A stretch of DNA of 64,000 bases from Lota lota (Eukaryota > Chordata > Actinopteri > Gadiformes > Lotidae): positions 2,113,501 to 2,177,500 of the forward strand of contig JACYXH010000363.1 of the NCBI GenBank assembly GCA_026745465.1. The letters are read 5' to 3'. Positions 1 through 64,000 of this stretch are shown piece by piece. The notes under the pieces are model-generated. The model was not told where the DNA came from, did not search any database, and saw nothing but the letters and a program-made list of their open reading frames with translations. Both the position numbers and the translations under genes were made by a program. The number at the start of each line of letters is the position of its first letter. Positions within the stretch are counted from its first letter, which is position 1.

Positions 1-634
1 TTTCACCGGCGGCAGCATCACATACAAAGCTGCGTGGCTTCCGTTTCTCTAGTCATACAAATCCCAATAACAAATGGAAGCCATGTGTTACGTGTGTTTG
101 TTGCGTGCAGTTATCAAACTACACAACGCCCCCTCCCTGTGCGAAACGGTGAAAGTAGTGCAAATCTGAATACAAATGGGAGAGAAAAAAAGTTGCCTTT
201 TTGTTCGATTGTTTCGGATGTAAAACAACAGATTAGCTGAACTTCACTAAAACTGATTCATCAGTGATAGGGACGGTCCTCGCCTCGAGCTATAGCCTAC
301 ATTCCAGGGAAAGGTAGCCCATCGAAAATACCGTTATGGATCACTCCGCCTAGCTCATTCTCCATGTGAGTCGGAGCACCTGTCTCGCTGGTTCTCTCCA
401 TCCGCCTCTTTAAGCGCATCTCATTGGCGCGCCAAGGAAACGAGCCAGCGGCGATTGCGATAGTATGTTGTCTACCGTGAATTGCGCCTCAGATTGCACT
501 TTTTTGGGACTGCCTTATTCATTGAAGACTTATTCAAGCTAGAAAGGCTGTTAAAAGTTATTGATATTCTGCTCCCAATGTGATATTTTTTTTAAATATA
601 TATATATATATCGCTCGAAATACGATCTGGAGCA
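1..634 (+). other. Upstream / 5' leader region of vstm2l
   Basis: Contains no supported gene. AT-rich (TA)n at 595-611 precedes the ATG by about 25 nt. The transcription start cannot be placed from sequence alone. Confidence 0.4.
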
Positions 635-14950
<14,316 letters not shown>

Positions 14951-15849
14951 GCTGGTGCATTGGAGGGGAGTTACAGAGAGAGAGAAATGCATGTTTCTGA
15001 TGTTTCCACTATAAAGTTTGTATATCATTTAAAACCTCATTAAGGACCAGAACCGTGTGTACTGGTATTTATTTAACAAAACCGGATTGTTATTTGGGTC
15101 TCATGTAGACATATAATTTATTTCGATGCCTGTGTTGTTGAACGCCAAATGAGGGCATGATAATATGTCACCAAGTCCATTAAGTTCCCTTTATTTGTGT
15201 TTTTTGCTTTCTTGTGTTATTTCTTTGCAAAAGCTTGCAGTCTACTATATGCGACTGTAAGTCTATGACGACCAGATAAAAAGTAATTGTGGGAGTCAGG
15301 GTGGTTCCGTTCTCATTTACTGTTCTAGGGGTAATTTGGATAGATGGTGTTTCTGTTTTAATAGGGGAAATTATACAATTTAGAAGACGAATTATTTGGC
15401 CATCAAAACTAAAATATATTCAACTAATGAAAACAGCCAAACAGACATTTTCCACTTCTCCTTTTCAAATAATACTTCTGAACAAATCTCAAATGGCTCA
15501 ATGTTTGTTTTTTGGTGTGTTTTACATTACAGAACGCAAGAAGCCTACAACCCGGTAACGACACGCAAGGGACAATATTTTAGCCCCTTCTTTCGTGCAA
15601 ATGGCAGGGACCTCCTTTAAATGCGGCTACAATGTGGGGGAAAAAGGCGAAGATTGCAAGCTTAACTGAATTTAGCCTGTCGTCATTCATTGCTATATGG
15701 TAAGGGTGGACACCAGCTAGCTGAAGGAGAACGATATCCGCTAGCAGAGAGGACTTGTAATGCATGCAAAGTAAAGAAGCCCCTATGTTAACGTTACTTT
15801 GATTTTGATTGTCAATTCTTTAAAGTAGGGTTAGCCCACTTTAAAGGCT

Positions 15850-15908
15850 TGAAATGGCTTTTGGCCATGCGTAGCTACTCAAGGTGATAACGGCCAAAAG
15901 CCATTTCA
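15850..15908. other. Perfect 17-bp inverted repeat with 25-nt loop
   Basis: TGAAATGGCTTTTGGCC (15850-15866) is the exact reverse complement of 15892-15908. Confidence 0.8.
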
Positions 15909-16920
15909 GTTCATCGACCACAAACCAACTCAAACCGGGAACGACGTTTGATGTGTTTTGTAATAAAAACTTGAAAGATGAAGTGATAGTCTTTGTGAAC
16001 ATTTACAGTATTTACATTAGGTTACTAAATGGCTCTTGCACTTTAGCACTGTCGGCCTACTCTGTGAACACGGCGATGTACTTTTTTTAATCGAATAGTC
16101 TAAATTAACAAGATTTTAGCAGCATCAGCTTGTCTATTATGTCCAGCAAGTGTCGGTCCAAGTAAGGTGTATAAAATGATACATAGTCTGGTTCCCAAAG
16201 CACATGCACTTTTCACGTTTGAACACTAGGGTGCACCATTTCCCCAAACTTGAATGTAAATGGCCAAACGTGTACTGATGACTGCTACTGCTACTTATTG
16301 CTAATGGACTGGTTACATTAAGCCTACTGCAGTGCTTCATATTTGATGAATAGGGCTCATTTAAAAAAGAGCTTGTTATCGAAATGTATGAAATGATTAA
16401 TCAGCCTACAGCAATTTTGGGGTCATTGTAAATGTCCGACCACAGGCAAATGTTAATGGCATATTCCAGACTAATTAAAACATGTAGCGCTCCAGTGAAG
16501 CTTTGCAGTGGCCAACATTAGAATTACTTTCTTTTTTGGACAACTAGTCAGACTCGTGCATTGATCGATGATGACTATATAAATGTACACTGCTTTTTTG
16601 AAGAGAAGTTTTGGTCTGTTTAAAAAAAATAAGTATGGTTTTGCCTAAAGACAAATGTGTTGTTTTTCATGGATAAATTCCTAGATGTTAAAAGCTTGTC
16701 AAGACAAGATACAAAAATGGTCTACCTCATGAAAAAGGTACTCATCATTGAAAGCCTTAATTTCAAGGTTCAGAAACACAGTATTCTGTGCCAACAATTT
16801 GCTCGATTGGTTTAAACTGGATGATCTCACTCTCTTTCTATCCAGTGACTGGATTAGTCCAGTATTGACAACACCAGACATGGTGTGCAGCTATGTGGGG
16901 CAAACTAAGGACAAGCCATT

Positions 16921-16926
16921 TTTATT
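16921..16926 (-). terminator. Candidate polyadenylation signal for tgm2 (AATAAA on minus strand)
   Basis: TTTATT on the plus strand reads AATAAA on the minus strand, 302 nt downstream of the tgm2 stop. It is the first canonical hexamer I noticed after the stop; cDNA evidence would be needed to confirm it. Confidence 0.35.
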
Positions 16927-17227
16927 GCAGTAATAATAGTACATCAATGGAACTCCCCCAGTACAAGCTTTGCATGCATATATTTCTTTAGGCGTTATGA
17001 AGGCTAGGGATAGCCATACAAATGCTATCAGAAGTCAGACATAATATTATCAGCAGGTACCTACTAGCAATACATATGAGATCTCTTGTAAAAAAAACTA
17101 AACCAAAAAGACTGCAAATGTTTATGTATATAGTAAACAGTTTGGCAAAGGTACGATTTATGTCTGCGCTTACGTAAAATAACGAAACAACAGAAGACAA
17201 GCCACAGGGTACATGGTGTGGGGTGAT

Positions 17228-31233
<14,006 letters not shown>

Positions 31234-31315
31234 GATTGTGGGGCAGGTCAAAAACAAGTTGCTGTAGTGTGTGCGGTGGTCAGCGCGCGTCCAGCGTTTA
31301 AGTGCAGCAGAGGGG

Positions 31316-31325
31316 ATTTTATTTT
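31316..31325 (-). promoter_or_regulatory. TATA-like element of the tgm2 promoter
   Basis: On the minus strand the sequence reads AAAATAAAAT, 83-92 nt upstream of the tgm2 ATG. A start site about 30 nt downstream would leave a 5' UTR of roughly 55-60 nt, similar to mammalian TGM2, which also has a TATA promoter. Position-based inference only. Confidence 0.35.
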
Positions 31326-31454
31326 GAGTCCCGCACGCGTCACCAGGATGAAAGTAGGTGTGGCCAATACGCCCCAACCCCCCTCACAAGAACACACAGA
31401 CGGACTGTAGCACGCACGCAAACACACGCACACACATCCGCGCGTGCGCAAACG

Positions 31455-31476
31455 CCCCCCCCCCCCCCCCCCCCCC
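31455..31476. repeat. Homopolymer C22 (G22 on the tgm2 strand)
   Basis: Twenty-two C in a row, about 220 bp upstream of the tgm2 ATG, next to GCGCGTGCGC. Confidence 0.95.
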
Positions 31477-31559
31477 AAACGCGAACCCACACATAAACTT
31501 TTATTTAAAGAACACAAATATGAAGTACAGCTTATATATTAGAAAATAAACTCACGTTT

Positions 31560-32768
31560 AACTATTTAGTAAAGCTTTATTGTAAAAACAAAGGGCAAAA
31601 AAGTAAGAACAAATGCTGCATTTCAGACAGTTGTTGCTGATCAAGTATTCATAGTAATGCCATATTAGTTAAAAACTGTTAATCAATTTAAAAAAGCATT
31701 GTGTAGATGAACATTTCTTATACAACCATTTGCTGTGACATTATTCATATACTTCAAACAGCTCCACACCATTATTAAGTAGCCTACACTTAAGGATTGC
31801 AGAAGGATGTATTTGTATTACTTGAACTAATTAAGACTCCGTTCTGGTCATTATTTGGTGATTGTATGAATTGCATTTAAAACAATTGTACAAAAATATA
31901 TAACAATCATAAATACTTGGAACATTATTTTACCTGATTGACATACAAATATGGTAAAACAGACACCAGGGCATGTATTGAGTATTTTTCCATATGCGGG
32001 GACTCAAGCATATTGATAGGGACAATTCTGTCATCCCTTAATAATGGTAGGCACACACCCAAATATGCCCATGAGGAGAAGATCCATTAAGACTAATCAA
32101 CACTTGGATTTGTATTCTTTCTCGGTCACCACCCACTCTTTCTTCCTCTATTGGCCAAGAAAGTGTTTGGCCATGTGTATCAGATGTCATCTTTAGTGAT
32201 TGTCAGGAGCTGAATATATATATACATGTATATACCAGGGCTGCTGTGTGTGTACAAAACACAGACGTATAGTCCAATGATTGAAGCACATTTTCTCCAC
32301 ACATTTCTATATTAAAGCATTTGGCCAAACCATGTGCCATAACTGCAAAAAGAAACTGCTAAAACTGTAAAAATACATGTCAGTTTTTCACATACATTGT
32401 ATAGGTAATGTGACATCTTCCATCTACACTTCATAAAGCCATGAGAGACATGTAGAAAAAAACAGACAATAATTATATTATCATAATACAGTACATGTAG
32501 GCATTTTGTATCCTCTGTTTTAGTGGTGAGATAATGAGTGGTAATGGCTTACAGTGAGAGGCTGTATGAGACACAATGTTTGCTACAATAGTTACAACAC
32601 AACATCAATAAGGCTTTCTCTTGGCTCCTCCAGGGAAATCTTTAACAGCTGTAAAAAATGAAAAACATCACAAACTGCATAGACATTTCTTATAATTGAT
32701 AATGTTATGAATCAGCAATCATAACACACAACAATGACGTTGTTCACACCGACCTTGTGTCTCCCAGT
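31560..32768 (-). other. Probable 3' UTR of kiaa1755
   Basis: 1.2 kb of AT-rich sequence follows the kiaa1755 stop. A candidate poly(A) signal (AATAAA on the minus strand, TTTATT at 31576-31581) lies about 340 bp before the tgm2 start, so the genes are tandem with a short gap. A possible 3' splice site near 32654 (TTTTTACAG on the minus strand) hints at an alternative last exon. No other gene seen. Confidence 0.45.
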
Positions 32769-59090
<26,322 letters not shown>

Positions 59091-59110
59091 CTTGGCAGTG
59101 GTGTCTCTTC

Positions 59111-59149
59111 CTAGCCAACAGAACGTTTGATCATGTTTCAAGTCTTCAT
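59111..59149 (-). promoter_or_regulatory. Two short upstream ORFs in the kiaa1755 5' leader
   Basis: On the minus strand, ATGAAGACTTGA (59138-59149, MKT) and an eight-codon frame coding MIKRSVG and stop (59111-59134) both end before the main ATG. Confidence 0.45.
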
Positions 59150-59434
59150 TGTCTCCAGAGAATTGTCAGTCTAGAGCGAGAGAGAGAGACTTAACTCCGT
59201 GTTAGAAACCTCAATCGCTCATATTAGTTCAGGTACGTCCACATGAGGGTTGCTTGTCTTGTCTAAGAAGGACATAACGAAAATTTCCCATTCTTCACAG
59301 GACGTTTTCCCCCACGCACACAGACAGAGGTTTGAGGGAGTTGCACAGAAACAGTTAACTTTCTCGGCTGCCTGTTGAATCTCAAGCTCCTCTTGTGCTT
59401 GCTTGCACCACACTGGGAGCTTAGAGCAAGTGGG

Positions 59435-59437
<3 letters not shown>

Positions 59438-59516
<79 letters not shown>
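59438..59516. repeat. (GA)n microsatellite
   Basis: About 38 GA units upstream of kiaa1755. Confidence 0.96.
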
Positions 59517-59518
<2 letters not shown>

Positions 59519-59610
59519 GAAAGAGGGAGAGAGTGTCGGAGAGGGGGAGGAGAAAATCTTTCCCTTTCAGAGGAAACCCCCTCCAGGCTTTTCAGACTGT
59601 CTTCTATCTG

Positions 59611-59681
<71 letters not shown>
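59611..59681. repeat. (CA)n microsatellite
   Basis: About 35 CA units; a second short CA run lies at 59752-59773. Confidence 0.96.
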
Positions 59682-59682
<1 letters not shown>

Positions 59683-60312
59683 GAACATTCAGGATTTCTT
59701 ACTCACACTCAAGGCGGACCCACAGACACAATAAAAGACAAACTGAGACACATACACACACACACACACACACAAATACAGACAGGTGGACACAAATGTA
59801 TGAGAACAAATGCGTTTGTTCATGTTCTGTGTTCAGAGTATTTCTATCTGGGACACTCTGTTGTCCTTTGTTGTGTCTGTAGACGCATCTGTGTGAACAC
59901 AGTGATCATGCCAGCAGTGTGTCAGCGCCACTAACAGCATTTTGACCAATCCTAAATGTAGCCTATTATTTTGATTGTCAGTTTCCCTCCATTAATAGTG
60001 GCATTATTTAGTTTCACAGAACTTAGAATCCAAATGTAGGATAATTTGTCTGTAAACGTTCCCGACTGTATTTTAAATGTATTTGTATTGCTAAGCAATG
60101 TAAGGCCACCTATGGATTTGCCCAGACATTATGAAAAACACTCGGTTCAACCCAGCATCAGAGAGCGGCAGAAATCCAACCCCTCTAACATGGGCCCCTG
60201 TCTCTCTATTTTAATCATTGGGGTCTTTTGGGAGGTGGGGGGAGGGGGGGTGGTTGTAAGTGAAAGTAAAGTTGTTGCTCTCTCCCACCACTCATAGAAG
60301 TCCACTGTCTGC

Positions 60313-60424
60313 TCTCGCACTCGCTCTCGCACTCGCTCTCGCACTCGCACTCGCACTCGCTCTCGCTCTCGCACTCGCACTCGCTCTCGCTCTCGCTCTC
60401 GCTCTCGCTCTTGCTCTCGCTCTC
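60313..60424. repeat. Hexanucleotide (CTCGCA / CTCGCT / CTCTCG)n minisatellite-like array
   Basis: About 18 six-base units with A/T alternation at one position, each containing a CpG. Confidence 0.92.
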
Positions 60425-61139
60425 TCCCATTAGAACGCCTGGTGTTTGACTCACATCAAAGGGGAGTCAGTCAGCAGAAGAGGGGAAGCCAGGCTTGCAG
60501 ACAGCCCAGAGAGAGCTGCTGCCGCTGCTATACCATACTTGACTGCAGGAATGCAGGGCTACACCCTGTGAGTTGCAGCTCATGTCCACAGGACTGAACG
60601 GTCTGCTCAGAATGAAAGTCTGCAGCGAGAAGGTGGTGGCTTGCTGCAGATCTTCTCCTACAAACATTAGTCATGACAGCATTGGCAGATTAATTCTGCG
60701 GAACCCTAAACAAGGGTGACGTCTGTGAAGGTGAATAGAAACTCAACCATATTTGGCCATTTGCAAGTCCAGACCTCACCTGAGTGTGCCTTTTTTTATT
60801 CTTGAAAAGAAGGGATACGCCATGATTCCTGTTTGTCTTAAGCTGCTCACTCTCAGGTAGACAGCTGTGAAATGAGGTATGCTCCAAAGTAATCCCTTTC
60901 TCTCTTATAATGTTTGGGTTCTTCTTCTCACACAGTGTTCTGTTAAACATTCTTCAAATGTTTTTCCTGAGAGAGAATACCGTGCTAATTTGCCTTTGTG
61001 ACCCTAACCATGACAAGATGTTAGCATGATTAGCATGAGGCCCCCCCTTTTTTCCTCTCTTGTTTTCATTCTTATTGTTTTTCTTTCTGTCTTTTCTCCC
61101 AATACTAGATCTTGCTTGCTTGATCCTGAGGTTTTGACA

Positions 61140-61140
61140 G

Positions 61141-61228
<88 letters not shown>
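61140..61228. repeat. (GT)n microsatellite, about 88 bp
   Basis: About 44 GT units. Confidence 0.97.
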
Positions 61229-61229
<1 letters not shown>

Positions 61230-62076
61230 AGGTGTTTTGGCAGAGGATTAAGGGGGAGATGAGTAACAGCAGGTACATCCTCTGAATGTCTTTTCAACTA
61301 TTATTTCTCAAAGGCATCTTCGTACTTTTATATTTGGTCACTTATGTTATCTTATCTGAGACTTAAAACTTCAGGGAACCTCTCGACTTGCATAGAATAG
61401 AGAGAGACAACCACTGTTCCCCAGAGATTTGGCAGAAAACTGTGCCAGAAACTTCAATTGGTTGGCCAGATGGACCACAGTCTACTGGAGGCTGATACAC
61501 CAAAAATGTGAAATTAATCGCTGAACTGGAGGAAATGAAATTGCCCAGTTCTACATTAAGAGTGTTTAAAGCTTGCCTAATGCCAAGTAACTGTGACTCC
61601 CAAGTATAGTCAATATTTGTATCATGTTAATTATTATTAACACAGTTGTTAACTACAACAGAAAAGAGTAAATGTGAAAGAGCTTCACTGTTGTGAAACC
61701 TCATCATGCATCATGGATTATTTAAAGATGTATATTAAAATTTATCGGAGGCTTTGTGTTTTCATTTCAGGAGTTTCGAAAAACAAATATTTCCAGAGTC
61801 AAATTAAATCATTGTTCCGCTGTAACTATGCGTGGTGGATCTACCAGATAATCACACACATAACCATGCACAGCCCTCCACTTCACCGTACTCGATACCT
61901 ACATTTTATTCCCTGTTCTTTAGCATTGTACAGCTTGACATGGGTGTCGTGCGAGACACCTATTCCCTTATGGGATGGAATGTGTGTCTCCCCAAGTCCA
62001 GGTTTCCAGGGGTCGGTCAATCTGACCCAGAAACACAACGGTTGAAGCAGCCTGATGGAGCCCGCTGAGGACTGAC

Positions 62077-62077
<1 letters not shown>

Positions 62078-62107
<30 letters not shown>
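62078..62107. repeat. Homopolymer C30
   Basis: Thirty consecutive C followed by ACACACACA. Confidence 0.95.
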
Positions 62108-62591
62108 ACACACACATTCATGAAAACCAGATGTGTTGTCTAGTATCTCCGCCCCCAGAGGCTGAAGGTGGGGGTGGACAGGGCACCTCCATGTACACTG
62201 AGTCAGTGGAGTAGAGGCTGCTTAGATAAGGTGCTTATTTATTAAAAATGCTGACACAACCACACATGTGTGTATACACAAACTGGCGGAATCAGACACA
62301 ACCAGACGGAAGAAATGTACACAAAAACCAGAGCCCTCTCAGCTGATAGTGATAGATGCCAGAAGACAGGAACTCATGATCCTTTAACAGGATATGCTTT
62401 ATTAGGCGAACCATCTGAAGACTTGGCGATAAGCGCACACATAAACTAAAACGCACGTAGCGACGCACACTCACACGCACTCACACATCGCACAAACAAT
62501 CCCGGTAGCTGTGTAAACACACTCACACAGATCGGGAAAGAGAGACCACCGATCATCATTATCGGTGACCCTCTCTTTCCCATACTCCCCC

Positions 62592-62690
62592 ACCCTCCCT
62601 CCCTCCCTCCCTCCCTCCCTCCCTCCCTCCCTCCCTCCCTCCCTCCCTCCCTCCCTCCCTCCCTCCCTCCCTCCCCTCCCCTCCCCTCAC
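62592..62690. repeat. (CCCT)n tetranucleotide repeat
   Basis: About 20 CCCT units grading into CCCCT. Confidence 0.95.
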
Positions 62691-64000
62691 CCCCTCCTCC
62701 CCCATCTAATTCCATCCAAATGAGTGGGAGACCCCCGAAGGTAGCATCAGGAGGACCCCTTCTGCGCTTTGCTGCAGATACACACCACCTTCCCCGAACC
62801 CCTCGCCTGTTGACTTTAGACCCCAGCGAACAAAGGCCCTGGCTCTTCTAATGAAGTCTATTAAGAGGGTGACTCAATGTGAGCAAACACAGGATAATAT
62901 CATCATTAGTGAACACCGGTCCACTGCTGGGACCAATTATTCAGCGAAATCTACAAACCTTGCGCTTGTTAATTGAACCGTGTTTTTGATTGGTTTATTA
63001 TTTGTTTAAACGCAGACAGATTTCCCAGCTGTTTCATACACAGCACACCATCCTCAGGCTACACTCTAGGATGGAACGAGGCCCCTTTTCTCAGCTGAAT
63101 CCCACTGACTGCTGCTATGACATCTGTCTGTGATCTTCCTGATCTTGGGGGGGGGGGGCAGGGATGAAACGTTGCAGGACAGGAGACAATAAGCCCGTCT
63201 GTCTTCCTCTCTCTCTCAGTCGGGTTCCCAGGATAGGAGCGCTCCTCTTATCTGTGTCTGGAGATCTAGAACTGCTGCAGTCGTGACATCATTTCCTGCC
63301 CTGCCCCAACGCATGGCCCCCTGGAGATTAAGGGGGCCCTTAGGTTGGGACTTTGTGATGTTTGGTTGCTTAAGATGCTTTCTTTCAACACACAAAGGTG
63401 GAGGTTGTCAGAGCTGGCCGCTTCCCAAGCCAATGCCTGTCTTCACCCCATATGTGCGTTGTGTTGTGTGTGAGGTGTTGTCGTCACCAGCCATGTCTTT
63501 CTGGAACGTCGCTTGAAGACATGCTGGGACTGCTGTGCCCATGGGAAAAACATGGGTAATTATGGCAAAAGTACAGATTGCAACAATTCCAGTATGTGTG
63601 TGTGTGTGTGTGTGTGGGGGGGGGGATTTTCGTGTGTGTATGTGTGTGTGACTGTAAGTCACACACTTTTGCTTGAGTTTCAAATATGTTCAATGTAAGC
63701 AGAACTAGCAGGTCCTGGCATTCACATTTTTCAAAAGTGTGTATGTTTAAATTCCTTCATCATTGCTCCATGTTTTCATTCATAATAAACAATAATTCAT
63801 AGTTAATAGTTAACTATGCATTGTCTTCCATCTGATTAACTCAAACTGTTTATTCTGAAATTAATTGGATATCTTTACAAAAATATACTGTGTGAATGTT
63901 TTCAATTTCAATATCTTTGTGTTGATTCCCTTGTGGAAAACAGTATTCTGTGCCAGGGATGTGTGCAGCCGTGTTCTGGCCTGTGAATCTATGCATGCAT

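Larger units (their letters stand above)
14951..17227. other. Convergent intergenic region between vstm2l and tgm2
   Basis: 2.3 kb between the vstm2l stop (plus strand) and the tgm2 stop (minus strand). It should hold both 3' UTRs. A candidate vstm2l polyadenylation signal is AATAAA at 15962-15967. A candidate tgm2 signal on the minus strand is AATAAA (TTTATT at 16921-16926), about 300 nt past the tgm2 stop. A 17-bp perfect hairpin lies at 15850-15908. No other gene seen. Confidence 0.6.
59517..64000. other. Region upstream of kiaa1755, no recognised gene
   Basis: Apart from the simple repeats listed separately (including G9-10 near 63147-63156 and TG near 63595-63617) I see no exon with a recognisable protein family. 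Human BPI-family genes follow KIAA1755, but no BPI/LBP motif was found up to the window end. Confidence 0.5.

Noticed and set aside
32609-32653. Possible alternative last exon of kiaa1755 (acceptor TTTTTACAG, frame ending KRKPY)
   Set aside because: The frame needs an incoming phase that the exon at 33040-33314 does not supply. The 32769-32807 exon fits phase 0 and ends in a plausible PDZ ligand, so this is left as 3' UTR.
60313-60424. CRISPR-like or minisatellite array with spacers
   Set aside because: The units are contiguous hexamers without unique spacers, in an animal genome.

Overview
The window is vertebrate nuclear DNA, almost certainly from a ray-finned (teleost) fish. The genes are split into many small exons with GT-AG introns. 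Very long uninterrupted dinucleotide arrays (GA/CT and CA/GT, several over 150 bp) are frequent, and short transposon remnants (solo LTRs, hAT-like and TTAA-flanked MITEs, tRNA-derived SINEs) are scattered through introns. Such dense pure dinucleotide repeats fit some teleost lineages (gadiforms, for example), but I cannot name the species.

Three protein-coding genes are supported. (1) vstm2l, plus strand, 635-14950, four exons, 227 aa: a secreted protein with one V-type Ig domain. (2) tgm2, minus strand, 17228-31233, thirteen exons, 686 aa: a complete transglutaminase 2-type enzyme with an intact Cys-His-Asp triad but altered residues at the known GTP site. (3) A KIAA1755 / puratrophin-1 (PLEKHG4)-like Rho guanine nucleotide exchange factor, minus strand, 32769-59090, twenty-three coding exons, about 1860 aa. 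It has an N-terminal KIAA1755-type region, a Sec14-like block, spectrin-like helices, a long disordered exon, DH and PH domains and a C-terminal PDZ ligand. Both long models keep one open frame through every junction. The order VSTM2L - TGM2 - KIAA1755 matches human 20q11.23, but TTI1 and RPRD1B, which lie between VSTM2L and TGM2 in human, are absent here.

Layout: 1-634 upstream of vstm2l; 635-14950 vstm2l with large repeat-filled introns; 14951-17227 convergent intergenic region; 17228-31233 tgm2; 31234-32768 tgm2 promoter and kiaa1755 3' UTR; 32769-49482 the body of kiaa1755; 49483-59087 its 9.6-kb first coding intron; 59091-64000 upstream DNA with simple repeats and no recognised gene.

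The most unusual signal is in kiaa1755. The 3' splice site of exon 14 is formed directly by a 226-nt (CT)n tract. That tract, together with the AG and the first bases of the exon, has an inverted copy in the intron upstream of exon 11. In the pre-mRNA the two arrays could pair over about 200 nt, flanking exons 11-13 and masking the exon 14 acceptor. Other notable points are a start codon alone on its own exon, a hAT-like element 30 nt from a tgm2 donor site, two solo LTRs with perfect 5-bp target duplications, and a foldback MITE nested inside a SINE.
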